A stretch of 64,000 nucleotides of DNA from AC-32 sp963765785 (GTDB lineage: Bacteria > Actinomycetota > Thermoleophilia > Gaiellales > Gaiellaceae), in the NCBI GenBank assembly GCA_963765785.1, contig CAVXXW010000009.1:124001-188000 (forward strand), written 5' to 3'. The position numbers were made by a program, and so were the translations under genes. The notes beneath the pieces are model-generated. The model searched no databases. It had not been told where the DNA came from and saw nothing but the letters and a program-made list of their open reading frames with translations. Of the stretch, positions 1 to 7,902 are shown one piece after another; the first letter of the stretch is position 1, and the number at the start of each line of letters is the position of its first letter.

Positions 1-1249
1 CGATGTCGAGCTGGAACAACGGCTCCGGTCGGTCGAAGTCCTTGAGCCGGTAGGTGCCGAGGGCCCGCACGCCGACGCCACCGACCTCGTCCTCGACCAG
101 CTCGCGCGTGGCGTTCGAGAGGAGCACCTGGCCGCCGTGGCCGACCGCGCCGATCCGTGCCGCTCTGTGCACGCCCAGTCCGACGTAGCGCTCCTCACCG
201 ACTGCGGGCTCGCCCGTGTGGAGGCCCATCCGAACGCGTACCCGCGCCCCGTCCGGCCACTCGTGCTCGGCGAGGGCGCGCTGTGCGATGACGGCTGCCG
301 CCAGCGCCGACTTCGCACTGGCAAAGGCGAAGAAGAACGAGTCGCCCTGAGTGTCGACCTCCCGTCCATCGCACCGCTCGACGGCGTCTCTGAGGATGAG
401 CTGGTGCTGGGCGAGGACGTCGCCGTAGCGCTCTCCGAGCTGCCTGAGCAGCCGTGTGGAGCCTTCGATGTCGGTGAACAGGAGTGTGACGGTGCCGACC
501 GGGAGAACGCGGCGCGCCGGTGCGCTGAGTGTGACGTCGTGGCTGAGGATCTGCCGTTCCAGCTCGGTGAGAAAGGGGCTGGGCTCGAGACCGAGCTCGT
601 CGCGAAGGACCTGTCGACCGCGCCTGTACACGTCGAGCGCCTCTGCGTGGCGGCCAGAGCGGTAGAGCGCGACCATGAGCTGGCCGCGGAGTTGCTCGCG
701 TAGCGGGTGGTCGGCGACGAGCGCCTCCAGCTCGGGGACGAGCTGGGCGTGGTGACCGAGCTCCAGCTCCGCGTCGATCCGCTGTTCGGTCGCGGCGAGG
801 CGAAGCTCCTCCAGGCGTGCGATCTCGAGCTGGGCCCACTCCTCGTACTCGAACTCCTCGAACGCCCGCCCGCGCCACAGCGCCAGGGCCCGCTCCAGGG
901 TGAGGCTCGCCCCGTCCGCGTCCTGCTCGGCAGCAAGCTTGGTAAGTCGTTCGAACTCCTCGACGTCGGTGTCGGGCGTGACGAGCACGTAGCCCGAGCT
1001 CCTCGTCAAGATGGTGTCGGCGCCGAGAGCGCGTCGAAGCTGAGAGACGTACCCCTGAAGCGCCTTTTGCGCGCTAGGTGGCGACCGACCCGACCAGAGC
1101 TCTTCGATCAGCCGCTCCGAAGAGACCAGCTCGTTTGCGTGCACGAGCAAGAGGGCCAGCAGTGCCCGTTGACGGCCACTCCCCAACGGCAGCTCCCGGC
1201 CGTTCTCCCGTACCTCGAGCGGGCCGAGGATGCGGAAGCTGTGCGGCAC
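1..1249 (-). CDS. BTAD-type transcriptional regulator fused to class III nucleotide cyclase domain (3' end outside window)
   Basis: About 416 codons are visible and the frame is open at the window edge. Residues ~1-95 form an OmpR-like winged helix (text such as SSERLIEELW and YVSQLRRALG), ~100-245 a bacterial transcriptional activation (TPR-like) domain, and from ~255 a class III adenylate/guanylate cyclase domain (LLFTDIEGSTRLL, then DTQGDSFFFAF). The GTG start at 1249 is the first start after an in-frame TAG at 1262-1264, and the protein opens with a typical PHSFRILGPLEVRE strand. Such proteins are SARP-like regulators; whether this cyclase domain is active cannot be judged because the domain is cut. 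It is transcribed divergently from the secreted protein at 1396. The cyclase part resembles that of the regulator at 28251-31085. Confidence 0.85.
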   Translation of the reverse strand, partial: MPHSFRILGPLEVRENGRELPLGSGRQRALLALLLVHANELVSSERLIEELWSGRSPPSAQKALQGYVSQLRRALGADTILTRSSGYVLVTPDTDVEEFERLTKLAAEQDADGASLTLERALALWRGRAFEEFEYEEWAQLEIARLEELRLAATEQRIDAELELGHHAQLVPELEALVADHPLREQLRGQLMVALYRSGRHAEALDVYRRGRQVLRDELGLEPSPFLTELERQILSHDVTLSAPARRVLPVGTVTLLFTDIEGSTRLLRQLGERYGDVLAQHQLILRDAVERCDGREVDTQGDSFFFAFASAKSALAAAVIAQRALAEHEWPDGARVRVRMGLHTGEPAVGEERYVGLGVHRAARIGAVGHGGQVLLSNATRELVEDEVGGVGVRALGTYRLKDFDRPEPLFQLDI

Positions 1250-1395
1250 CGTGAACCGAGGCTAACGCACCGATAACCCGTACGCAAGCAGGGGTTTTAC
1301 CGCTCCCATACCGCGCATCACCGCCCAGTGACTGCCCGGCACGAGCCTGTCCGTATCGGCATGCAAGACAGTCCATTCATCGGTGAGGAGGAGAG

Positions 1396-2595
1396 ATGAA
1401 AAGAAGGATGCTTCATAACGCAGTCGTCGCCCTGGGTGTCGTCAGCGCGACCGTCGCGGCGTCGCTATTGGCAACTGGGGCGATTTCGCGCTCGACCAGA
1501 GACGCCTCTGCAATCGCCGCGTCCAGCGTGGTTTCGACAACGAACCTTCCGCGACCCCTCGTCCGACGTGACCGTGAGTTGTCAGCCGGCCTGCACGTGC
1601 TCGATCTCGTCGGGCTCGACACCGCCCACACCGGGCCGGCGTACCTGCCACAGATCACCATCACGCTCCCAACGGGCTGGCGCAGCATCCACGGACAGCG
1701 CCCGGTGGTCGACGCCAACTACCTCCCCATGGCGACGACGAAGGATCGCGCCGAACTCACCCGCGTCGTGCAGTCGATCCGGTTCCTGTCCGCCTCCGCG
1801 AAGAGAACCAACCAGCTCCGCAGCCGACGACAACCGGCCGTCCGCAACGGCGAGTGGATCGGCTACGCAACCGCCGCTCCCGGCGACCAGCAGAGGTACT
1901 ACGGCGGGTCCGGCAGTGACGTGTTCATCACCAGGCCGGGCGGTCAGCCGAAGCTCGTCGCCGGTAGAGGGAGCCGGAGCAAGATCTGGAACGTCTGTCC
2001 GGCCTTCTCGCCGAACGGAACGTTGCTGGCGTTCGGCAGAAGAGCTCCGCACGCTCTGACGATCGGAGTTGTCGGCGTTGCTTCGGATGGCAGTATCGGT
2101 GCACCGCGGATCACCCTGGCGGTGCCTGATATCAACCACCGCGCGCCCTGCCCCAAGTGGTCAACCGACAGCTCGCGGCTCGCGTACCTCGACTCGAGGC
2201 ACAAGCTCATTGTGCGCGGGCTCGACGGCTTGAGACGGCCGCGGAGAGCGGGAGATCCCCGACCCCGAGACTTCAATCGAAGCGACAGTCCGGCTGTCGG
2301 ACCCGATGGCCGTCTCGTCGCGCGTCTCGAGGACTGCGGGATTGTCGCCTCGCGGCCCGACGGCTCCGAGAGGCGCGTAATCCCCGATCAGCCGTGCAGT
2401 TACGCGATCTCGGGGTGGTCGCCAGACGGCCGCAAACTCCTCGTGATGAGGGACGTCAACGGTGGCTTCGGGATGCGCGCAGTCTCTGTCAATGCCCCAT
2501 TCACCGCCACGACAGTTGTTGCCTATGTCCGCGTGAACAACGCTCGATCGTGGCCCCGCTACGGCGACGTGTCGTGGCAGCCGATTCCGCGTTAG
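1396..2595 (+). CDS. Secreted TolB/PD40-like beta-propeller protein
   Basis: 399 aa with an N-terminal signal peptide (KRR, then a hydrophobic stretch to ~residue 30) and a ~130-residue unassigned N-terminal region. From ~160 onward there are several WD40-like PD40 blades of the TolB type, recognisable as PAFSPNGTLLAFG, WSTDSSRLAYL, SPAVGPDGRLVA and GWSPDGRKLLVM. These blades form beta-propellers used for protein or ligand binding outside the cytoplasm. A strong ribosome binding site (GAGGAGGAG, 1385-1393) precedes the ATG. The gene is monocistronic, divergent from the BTAD regulator, and is followed by a perfect hairpin at 2604-2647. The ligand is unknown; the fold assignment is the confident part. 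Confidence 0.8.
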   Translation: MKRRMLHNAVVALGVVSATVAASLLATGAISRSTRDASAIAASSVVSTTNLPRPLVRRDRELSAGLHVLDLVGLDTAHTGPAYLPQITITLPTGWRSIHGQRPVVDANYLPMATTKDRAELTRVVQSIRFLSASAKRTNQLRSRRQPAVRNGEWIGYATAAPGDQQRYYGGSGSDVFITRPGGQPKLVAGRGSRSKIWNVCPAFSPNGTLLAFGRRAPHALTIGVVGVASDGSIGAPRITLAVPDINHRAPCPKWSTDSSRLAYLDSRHKLIVRGLDGLRRPRRAGDPRPRDFNRSDSPAVGPDGRLVARLEDCGIVASRPDGSERRVIPDQPCSYAISGWSPDGRKLLVMRDVNGGFGMRAVSVNAPFTATTVVAYVRVNNARSWPRYGDVSWQPIPR

Positions 2596-2603
2596 CTCAG
2601 TTC

Positions 2604-2647
2604 TGCGACTGACGGCGCGCGCCCCCGTGTGTGCGCCGTCAGTCGCA
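2604..2647 (+). terminator. Intrinsic terminator-like hairpin after the beta-propeller gene
   Basis: A perfect 15-bp inverted repeat: TGCGACTGACGGCGC (2604-2618) and its complement (2633-2647) around a 14-nt loop, starting 8 nt after the TAG stop. Only a short TTCT follows, so it is the GC-rich, U-poor type common in high-GC Gram-positive genomes. Confidence 0.75.
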
Positions 2648-3139
2648 TTCTCCGGCTAACTCCGCATTCGTGGGCCTGGAAAACATCTTCTTCGTCCCCC
2701 TATCGCGGAGAACTCCCCAGCGAACCATCCGCTGAGCCAGCTTGCTCGCCTACGCGAGCCGTATCGTTTGACCACCGTGGCTGGCCCAGGCTGTGGCGAG
2801 TCGGGAAGTCCCCTCATCGCGCTCGTGATGCAGAAAGTGACGCGGGAGGCATGAAAGCGGCAGTTCTTGGCCATTTCACGACGCGCAGTGACCCGTGGTG
2901 AAGGCGGTTAGCTGGATCGCATCCAGGAGATTTCACGCCTGATCGCGCTGACTCCACCTCAATTTCTGAGACACCTAGGCCAAAGGGATCTCCACCACAT
3001 GGGCGCAGGAAGAGCTTTGCGTCCCCTGTAACCCGAGCGTGGCGTTTGGGAGTCATCAAGTAGCCTGACCGGCACGAGGCAGTAGGGCGACCTCCGGCCA
3101 CCGTCCCTGAGGTCTTCGGCAACCAAGTCCGTAAGCAGG
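2648..3139. other. Intergenic stretch without a supported gene
   Basis: About 490 bp between the terminator and the next gene. Short open frames exist on both strands (for example 2656-2874 reverse and 2629-2901 forward), but none has a convincing ribosome binding site, recognisable motif or the strong third-position GC of its neighbours. Base composition looks lower in GC than the rest of the window. I see no complete mobile element, tRNA or repeat here. It may be degraded DNA or a regulatory region for the gene at 3140. Confidence 0.4.
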
Positions 3140-3517
3140 GTGAATGCAGTGAGTCAGCCGAACCACACGGAGCTTGAGCAGGCTGTCCGTGAGTACCTCA
3201 GCCTGCAGCCGTTGGGCAAGGGGCACGAGGGAGCCTTGTACGTGAAGGTCACCGAACTCGAGCGGGTCACTCATCCGCTGGACTCGAATCAGTTCAGAGG
3301 CGGACTCTTTCTCTCCGTGCCCTTCCTCGGAGCCGATCGCACGAGGTTAGAACAGGCCCTGGCCCGTATTCGCAAAGGCTTCAAGCACGACGAGATCCTG
3401 CCTGGGTGGCACATCGAGGTCGCTGAGGAAGAGGCTTACTCCCACCGCGACGACGAGCTTGGTGGCAAGGCCCTTCTGACACTTCCGGCTGTGCTGACGC
3501 TCGAACCGTTGGCCTAG
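3140..3517 (+). CDS. Small hypothetical protein (125 aa)
   Basis: 125 aa, acidic, no signal peptide or membrane segment. The sequence alternates amphipathic helices (ELEQAVREYLSL, LEQALARIRKGF) with short strands (GALYVKVTEL, GGLFLSVPFL), suggesting a small globular alpha/beta protein. I do not recognise the family. GTG at 3140 is the upstream start; a second GTG four codons later (3149) is an alternative. No strong ribosome binding site is visible. It stands alone between non-coding stretches in the accessory-looking left end of the window. Confidence 0.55.
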   Translation: MNAVSQPNHTELEQAVREYLSLQPLGKGHEGALYVKVTELERVTHPLDSNQFRGGLFLSVPFLGADRTRLEQALARIRKGFKHDEILPGWHIEVAEEEAYSHRDDELGGKALLTLPAVLTLEPLA

Positions 3518-3638
3518 AGACCGCTCTTTTAGGCGTGTAGCGCCTCGGCGAACTTGCCAGCCGACTCGAACGTGGTGCTTGAGTGCCAGGCGACCGGCGG
3601 TGGAGAGAAAACGGACTCGTTGCAGGCACTTCGAGAGA

Positions 3639-3665
3639 CGGAAGCGACGGGACTCGAACCCGCGT
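3639..3665 (-). other. tRNA-like T-arm and acceptor 3' strand, probably a tRNA remnant
   Basis: On the reverse strand the sequence reads GCGGG-TTCGAGT-CCCGT followed by CGCTTCC, which is exactly a tRNA T-stem/loop plus the 3' acceptor strand. The matching 5' acceptor strand (GGAAGCG) is absent from the ~100 bases upstream, and I could not build D- and anticodon arms. It is therefore best read as a tRNA 3' fragment, such as is left at integration sites, or as a chance resemblance. A working tRNA is unlikely. Confidence 0.3.
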
Positions 3666-3725
3666 TTCCCGACCATCGAGGTGAGGACGCCCGAAGTCAC
3701 ACCGTGGCGCTGAGTTCTCGCGGCG

Positions 3726-4514
3726 TTAGATGGCGTGCAGTGCGGCGAGTCGTGCGAGGGTCGCGCGAGCCTCGTTCGGAGCCCGAACTGCCGGCAGAGG
3801 TTGTTCCTCGAACGACATGTCCGGGCGGAACGAGTCCCGCCCGACGATCCGTCCGCCATTCACCACGAGCACGGACCCCTCACGCACCTCGCGCTTGCGG
3901 AGCTTGACGGCCGAATACTCCTCGACCAAGTCCAGCGCGGCGCGCGTCGACGCGAAGAAGAGCTCCTGCGTCGAGGTGCCGATCCACAGCGGCCTGCCCA
4001 TCCCGCGGGCAAGCAGCAGCTCCTCCCGGCCTTCGTCGAGCCAGGCCGTCGCCATCGAGCCGACCAGTCGCTCGAGCGCGTAGGCGGTGCGTCCCCGAAA
4101 CTGCTCGGCGAGCGCGAAGATCAGCTCCGAGTCGACGGTCATGCTGGGCTCGGCACGCGCGATGCCATGGGCTGCGAACAACTCGTCGTCATTGGCGATC
4201 GTGCCGTTGTGGATCCCGACGACAGCTCCGTGGCGGATCGGATGGTTGTTGGCCACGACACGCGGATGACCCTTTGTGTAGTCCCGCACGTGCACGAGGA
4301 GCTGTGTAGCGGTTTGGGGCACCTCGATGCGGTCGAGGAGCTCGCTTGCGCCCGTGCGCTGCTTGTGCACCGTGACCTTCGAGTCGTCGCCGCGGTAGGC
4401 GAAGCCCACTGAGTCCGCTCCCCGCTCGGCGATGCCTGCGAGCAGTGCGCGGGCGGCCACCGTCCGATCGACGGTGCTCTCCAGAGAGAAGCTGTATCCG
4501 GCGATCCCGCACAC
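3726..4514 (-). CDS. Class II glutamine amidotransferase (GATase type 6/GlmS-like N-terminal domain)
   Basis: 262 aa. The initiator Met is followed directly by Cys2, the N-terminal nucleophile of Ntn-type glutamine amidotransferases that releases ammonia from glutamine (MCGIAGY). Other family marks are the RGADSVGFAYR loop, LLVHVRDYTKG, NNHPIRHGAVVGIHNGTI (glutamine-binding region) and DSELIFAL. Full-length GlmS (~600 aa) carries two SIS domains after this module; here the protein ends after the amidotransferase domain, so the ammonia acceptor must be another protein or the enzyme acts as a simple glutaminase-like amidohydrolase. No synthase partner is adjacent. The downstream side holds the tRNA-like remnant. 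Confidence 0.85.
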   Translation of the reverse strand: MCGIAGYSFSLESTVDRTVAARALLAGIAERGADSVGFAYRGDDSKVTVHKQRTGASELLDRIEVPQTATQLLVHVRDYTKGHPRVVANNHPIRHGAVVGIHNGTIANDDELFAAHGIARAEPSMTVDSELIFALAEQFRGRTAYALERLVGSMATAWLDEGREELLLARGMGRPLWIGTSTQELFFASTRAALDLVEEYSAVKLRKREVREGSVLVVNGGRIVGRDSFRPDMSFEEQPLPAVRAPNEARATLARLAALHAI

Positions 4515-4625
4515 GAGCCGACCTACCGTTGGGGTTTAGCAGCAACAGGTGCAGGAGCAGGGTGCACGTCATCCTGGCGGAGGAACGCGGTTGTTGTGAT
4601 CGCTCTCATCAGCTGCCGCTCGCGC

Positions 4626-4661
4626 CGCAGAGGGGCCCGCGGTTTGCGGACCCTCTCTGCG
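4626..4661 (-). terminator. Terminator-like hairpin after the small barrel protein
   Basis: Arms CGCAGAGGGGCCCGC (4626-4640) and GCGGACCCTCTCTGCG (4646-4661) pair over ~15 bp with one bulged base and one G-T pair around a GGTTT loop. It lies 14 nt past the reverse-strand stop at 4676. Confidence 0.65.
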
Positions 4662-4675
4662 TCGAGCCGTGGGCC

Positions 4676-4987
4676 CTATGCGCGAACGAAACCGTTCTTG
4701 TGGACGATCACTTCGCCGTCCGTGATCTTCGGCTCATTCGGAAGCGCCGTCTCCAGCTTCTCGTCGCGCACCCAGGTGGCAGCGACGCGGGTCGACTCCT
4801 CGGCGTGGGCCGAAGTGTCGAAGAGGTCGATCGAGCTCATGACGCCGTTGCCGGCCTCGATGAGGTAGTAGCCCTCGAAGCCCGGCAACTTGCTCAGGCG
4901 GGGCAGCAAGCTCTCGTCGAGCTTCTTGGTCAACTCGTTGGTGCGACTCTGGTCGACACCCTCGTAGCGTCTAACGGTGGCATACAT
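4676..4987 (-). CDS. Small dimeric alpha/beta-barrel (ABM-like) protein
   Basis: 103 aa. The sequence has the length and pattern of single-domain ferredoxin-like barrels of the antibiotic-biosynthesis-monooxygenase/stress-responsive group: strand (MYATVRRYEG), helix (TNELTKKLDESLLPRLSKL), PGFEGYYLIEAGNGVMSSIDLF, then a second helix (AHAEESTRVAATWVRD) and C-terminal strand. Members are small oxygenases or stress proteins; no substrate is implied here. The ATG at 4987 is chosen because AGGAG lies 7 nt upstream, whereas the longer frame to 5206 reads low-complexity sequence with no ribosome binding site. Followed by a hairpin terminator. Confidence 0.7.
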   Translation of the reverse strand: MYATVRRYEGVDQSRTNELTKKLDESLLPRLSKLPGFEGYYLIEAGNGVMSSIDLFDTSAHAEESTRVAATWVRDEKLETALPNEPKITDGEVIVHKNGFVRA

Positions 4988-5137
4988 CTGATGCTCCTGA
5001 CTGTCACGATGCTGGGTGGAGAACCGGCTCTTTAGTCCTCCTGGTGCACTCAGGCCCGATGTGACAGTCGAAGAGGGAATCTCGGAGCCTCGACGGCTTC
5101 CGTGTGAACCTTGCGCACGACCCAGTGTACCAGTTTC

Positions 5138-5166
5138 TTGACAACGTGGATTTACGGTACTACGTT
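5138..5166 (+). promoter_or_regulatory. Probable sigma-70-type promoter
   Basis: A perfect -35 hexamer TTGACA (5138-5143), a 17-nt spacer and a weak -10 TACGTT (5161-5166). It is placed 31 nt before the ATG of the gene at 5197, which itself has a perfect AGGAGG (5185-5190). Confidence 0.5.
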
Positions 5167-5196
5167 TTCCGACGTTAACAATGTAGGAGGCTGGCG

Positions 5197-5847
5197 ATGT
5201 GCCCATTCTCGGTCACGGTGCAGCTCGTTCCGGATCGCGAACTCGGACCGCTTCTGATTCAGCTCGCACAGGCAGGCTTCCACAATCCGAAAATCGAGCC
5301 CGTCGGCACTGGTGGCGGCTCTGACAAGGCGGCTGCTCCTGCCGGCGGGCGGGTGCCCGATCTCCCAGACGATTGGCGCCTCGTACGGGAGCGGGAGGGG
5401 CAGTCATACCAGTGGCCGGATCAGCGCGAGCACTACACGCGCTACCGCGTCTTCATCGGCACGACGCGCGCCGAAGGCGCGGTTCACATCGGACTTGGCG
5501 AAGCCACTCGCCGAAACAAGTGGGGGCGCGACCGAAAGTACGTCGTGGCCTTCCTGAGCAGTGGATCCCCGCACCAGCCGCTGGCCGAGTTCGTCGCGGC
5601 TGACGACTACCAAGAGACACGCGAGCTCGTCGCGGTGATCCGTGGCAGCGACGGAGGCCGGCGCATGTACGGCGCCGGCGACGCACTTCCGGCCGTCTAT
5701 AGAGAACGCTTCCGGACTCAGCTGTACAGCGAGCGGGTCGTCTATCCGGGCGTCTGGAACAAGCTCGTCGTAGTCGCGCGCGAGGACGCCGATGCAACGA
5801 TTCTCAACCATGCATTGATCCAGGGTCGGCGGCGCTACCGGAGGTAG
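5197..5847 (+). CDS. Hypothetical protein (216 aa)
   Basis: 216 aa, soluble, no signal peptide. An N-terminal ~45-residue module (CPFSVTVQLVPDRELGPLLIQLAQAGF) looks like a small beta-alpha-beta unit. A Gly/Ala-rich hinge follows, then a ~160-residue domain rich in Arg and aromatic residues (YQWPDQREHYTRYRVF, YPGVWNKLVVVAREDADATI). I do not recognise the family. The ATG has an ideal AGGAGG six bases upstream and a candidate promoter ahead of it, so the gene is very likely expressed on its own. Confidence 0.65.
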   Translation: MCPFSVTVQLVPDRELGPLLIQLAQAGFHNPKIEPVGTGGGSDKAAAPAGGRVPDLPDDWRLVREREGQSYQWPDQREHYTRYRVFIGTTRAEGAVHIGLGEATRRNKWGRDRKYVVAFLSSGSPHQPLAEFVAADDYQETRELVAVIRGSDGGRRMYGAGDALPAVYRERFRTQLYSERVVYPGVWNKLVVVAREDADATILNHALIQGRRRYRR

Positions 5848-5949
5848 GGCAGATACGGTTGGCAGCTGGTCGGACAGAGGGGCGTCGAGCGCGTTCTGGA
5901 AGAGCGTTTCAGATCAGACGCCGGCTCTGATACAAGCGGCGTGAGCGGC

Positions 5950-6144
5950 CTATTCCTGCTCGGTGCGGCGGACGTGGATCTCGAAGTCGACGTCTCTCTC
6001 GCTCACGACCTTGGCTTCGGTAACTATCCAGTGCTCGTCGTCGAGGTTGATCGTGTCGCCGACCTGCAGGACCGCTCCGACGTAGTTCGTCGTTTCGTCT
6101 CCTCCGTCCTCGAAGTAGACGCGGTAGCAGTAGCCCCTGACCAT
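5950..6144 (-). CDS. Small hypothetical beta-rich protein (64 aa)
   Basis: 64 aa, strongly acidic, with alternating strands (YCYRVYFEDGG, NYVGAVLQVGDTINLD, HWIVTEAKVVSERDVDFEIHV) that would suit a small barrel of the OB/SH3 size. No recognised family. The composition looks coding, but the ribosome binding site is weak (AGAAG ~9 nt upstream). Confidence 0.5.
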   Translation of the reverse strand: MVRGYCYRVYFEDGGDETTNYVGAVLQVGDTINLDDEHWIVTEAKVVSERDVDFEIHVRRTEQE

Positions 6145-6365
6145 GCTGGACTTCTACAGGCGCAGCAGACTCTCGTCCATGAAAGCAGCGTGAGCGAGTA
6201 GGAGCTCCGTGCGCGCAGCCACGTGCCGGATAGCGCAGAGTAGTTCAGGCTACGAGCCACGCCGCGATCGCGCGTCGGCATTACCAATCGGCTTACGACG
6301 CCGCGTTCGTTTGCGACCAAGACAAGCAACATCGAAGCCGTGTTCCACGACCGGAAGGACCCGTC

Positions 6366-6722
6366 ATGATCGACCACGTCTCGCTGAGCGTCCGCGACTA
6401 CGTGCGCAGCAAGGAGTTCTACGCGGCCGCGGTGGCGCCGCTCGGGTACGAGCTGCTGATGGAGTTCGGGCCCGTGGGCGGCTTCGGCCTCGAGGGCAAG
6501 CCGTACTTCTGGATCCACGAGGGCGAGCCGGGCCCGGGCATCCACGTGGCCTTCGTCGCGCGCGACCGCGAGCGCGTCGACGCCTTCTACGAGGCGGCGC
6601 TGGCCGCCGGCGGAACCGACAACGGCCCTCCGGGGGTGCGCGAGCACTACCACCCGACCTACTACGCCGCGTTCGTCCACGACTTCGACGGGAACAACGT
6701 CGAGGCCGTGCACCACGGCTGA
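6366..6722 (+). CDS. VOC-family (glyoxalase/bleomycin-resistance-like) protein
   Basis: 118 aa, one complete vicinal-oxygen-chelate unit: MIDHVSLSVRDYVRSKEFY at the start (metal-ligand His in the first strand), GPGIHVAFVARDRERVDAFY in the middle (second His) and AAFVHDFDGNNVEAVHH at the end (DPDGN-like motif and final Glu ligand). Members bind divalent metal and act as lyases, dioxygenases or antibiotic-binding proteins; the substrate cannot be told from sequence. GGAAGGA (6353-6359) precedes the ATG. It converges on the small reverse gene at 6729. Confidence 0.88.
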   Translation: MIDHVSLSVRDYVRSKEFYAAAVAPLGYELLMEFGPVGGFGLEGKPYFWIHEGEPGPGIHVAFVARDRERVDAFYEAALAAGGTDNGPPGVREHYHPTYYAAFVHDFDGNNVEAVHHG

Positions 6723-6728
6723 CGCCGG

Positions 6729-6947
6729 CTAGTTGTCGATGGCCCGCTCGACGCGGAATTTGCGGAGGATGCGATCGACGGTCTCGGCGTGCGCGTCGCT
6801 GCGGTAGGAACCGAGCAGCGCGACTTCGATCTCGGCATCTCCCACCTGGATTGCGACGCAGTCGGCCTGCTCCTCGAAGTAGTCGAGCAGCGGGCCGACG
6901 AGTCTCGGATCGCCAACGTGCACGCGCAAGCCGCCTCCCCTGGTCAT
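6729..6947 (-). CDS. Small hypothetical protein (72 aa)
   Basis: 72 aa. The pattern LRVHVGDPRLVGPLLDYFEEQADCVAIQVGDAEIEVALLGSY, followed by a C-terminal helix (HAETVDRILRKFRVERAI), suggests a small alpha/beta protein. I do not recognise a named family. It converges on the VOC gene with a 6-bp gap. Confidence 0.55.
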   Translation of the reverse strand: MTRGGGLRVHVGDPRLVGPLLDYFEEQADCVAIQVGDAEIEVALLGSYRSDAHAETVDRILRKFRVERAIDN

Positions 6948-7026
6948 AGTCGCGCGACGGGCTGACCATCGCCGATGCCGGCCGTGTGCGAGCCACCCGA
7001 ACGTCCGGCCGGCGCGACCCGAGGGT

Positions 7027-7668
7027 CTAGGCGACGTACGAGAGCGGTCGCTCGAGTAGGCCGTCGGCGTACGCGCGCCGGAGGGCCTCCGTTCGCGTCG
7101 AGACGCCGAGCTTGCGGTAGATGTTGGTGAGGTGGAACTTCACGGTCTGCTCGGCGAGGAAGAGCGACGCGCCGATCTCGCGGTTCGAGCCACCGGATTG
7201 CAGTGCCTCGAGGATCGAGAGCTCGCGTTTGCTGAGGCCGGTCTCCTCGAGCGCGCGCGCCTTGTTCGGGCCGAGCAGGTCGAGCGGCTGGAAGACCGCT
7301 CCGTTGACCACCTGCCGGATCGTCCCTGCGAGGTCGCGTGGGTCGACGTGCTTGAGCACGAACGCCGCCGCTCCCCGTTCGAGCGCCGCGCGCACGAGCG
7401 CCGGGTCGTCGATCCCGGAGAACATCACGACGGAGACGCTCGGGTACTTCTCCCGGAGCTGCTCAAGCGCGGTCAGTCCGTCGACGCCCGGCATGCGTAC
7501 GTCGAGCAGCACGACGTCCGCGCCCGTCTGACCCACCAGCGACGTCAGGCTCTCAGCGGATTCGGCGTCGGCGGCGACCGTGAAGTCGTCCTCGCGTTCG
7601 AGCGAAACGCGGACAGCGTCACGCATCAGCTTGTGGTCGTCGATGACGACGACCTTCAATTGCCGCAT
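7027..7668 (-). CDS. NarL/FixJ-family response regulator
   Basis: 213 aa. Receiver domain at ~1-120 with acidic pair D10/D11, phospho-acceptor D56 (VVLLDVRMPG), the SGI switch region and the K of FVLKH. A LuxR-type helix-turn-helix follows at ~150-213 (SKRELSILEALQSGGSNREI, then AEQTVKFHLTNIYRKLGVS). The ATG at 7668 opens the receiver directly (MRQLKVVVIDDH). It is divergent from a second regulator of the same type at 7903, with a shared 234-bp control region. No histidine kinase is adjacent, so both are orphans in this window. Closeness to the Tad locus suggests, but does not show, control of pilus genes. Confidence 0.9.
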   Translation of the reverse strand: MRQLKVVVIDDHKLMRDAVRVSLEREDDFTVAADAESAESLTSLVGQTGADVVLLDVRMPGVDGLTALEQLREKYPSVSVVMFSGIDDPALVRAALERGAAAFVLKHVDPRDLAGTIRQVVNGAVFQPLDLLGPNKARALEETGLSKRELSILEALQSGGSNREIGASLFLAEQTVKFHLTNIYRKLGVSTRTEALRRAYADGLLERPLSYVA

Positions 7669-7902
7669 TGCCGCAGACCCTTCGATTCGTCGGGCTCGAC
7701 GAGCCCTCCCCGCCCGGCAACGTAGGCGAGTCGGGCGGCGGCGGCAACCCCTGGCGGGCCGAGCTAGACCTTCCGGTGGGTCCTTACCGACCAAGGTCTC
7801 GAAAGCGGCGAATAACTCGATTGAGGGATTCCAGCCGCCCGCCGTTTCGCAAGAGTGAGATGTGCGTCGGGATGCGGCCCGGCGCGGTAGACGGAGGGGC
7901 AA

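Noticed and set aside
2648..3139. A mobile element remnant in the gene-poor stretch
   Set aside because: No terminal inverted repeats, target duplication or transposase fragment could be recognised by eye.
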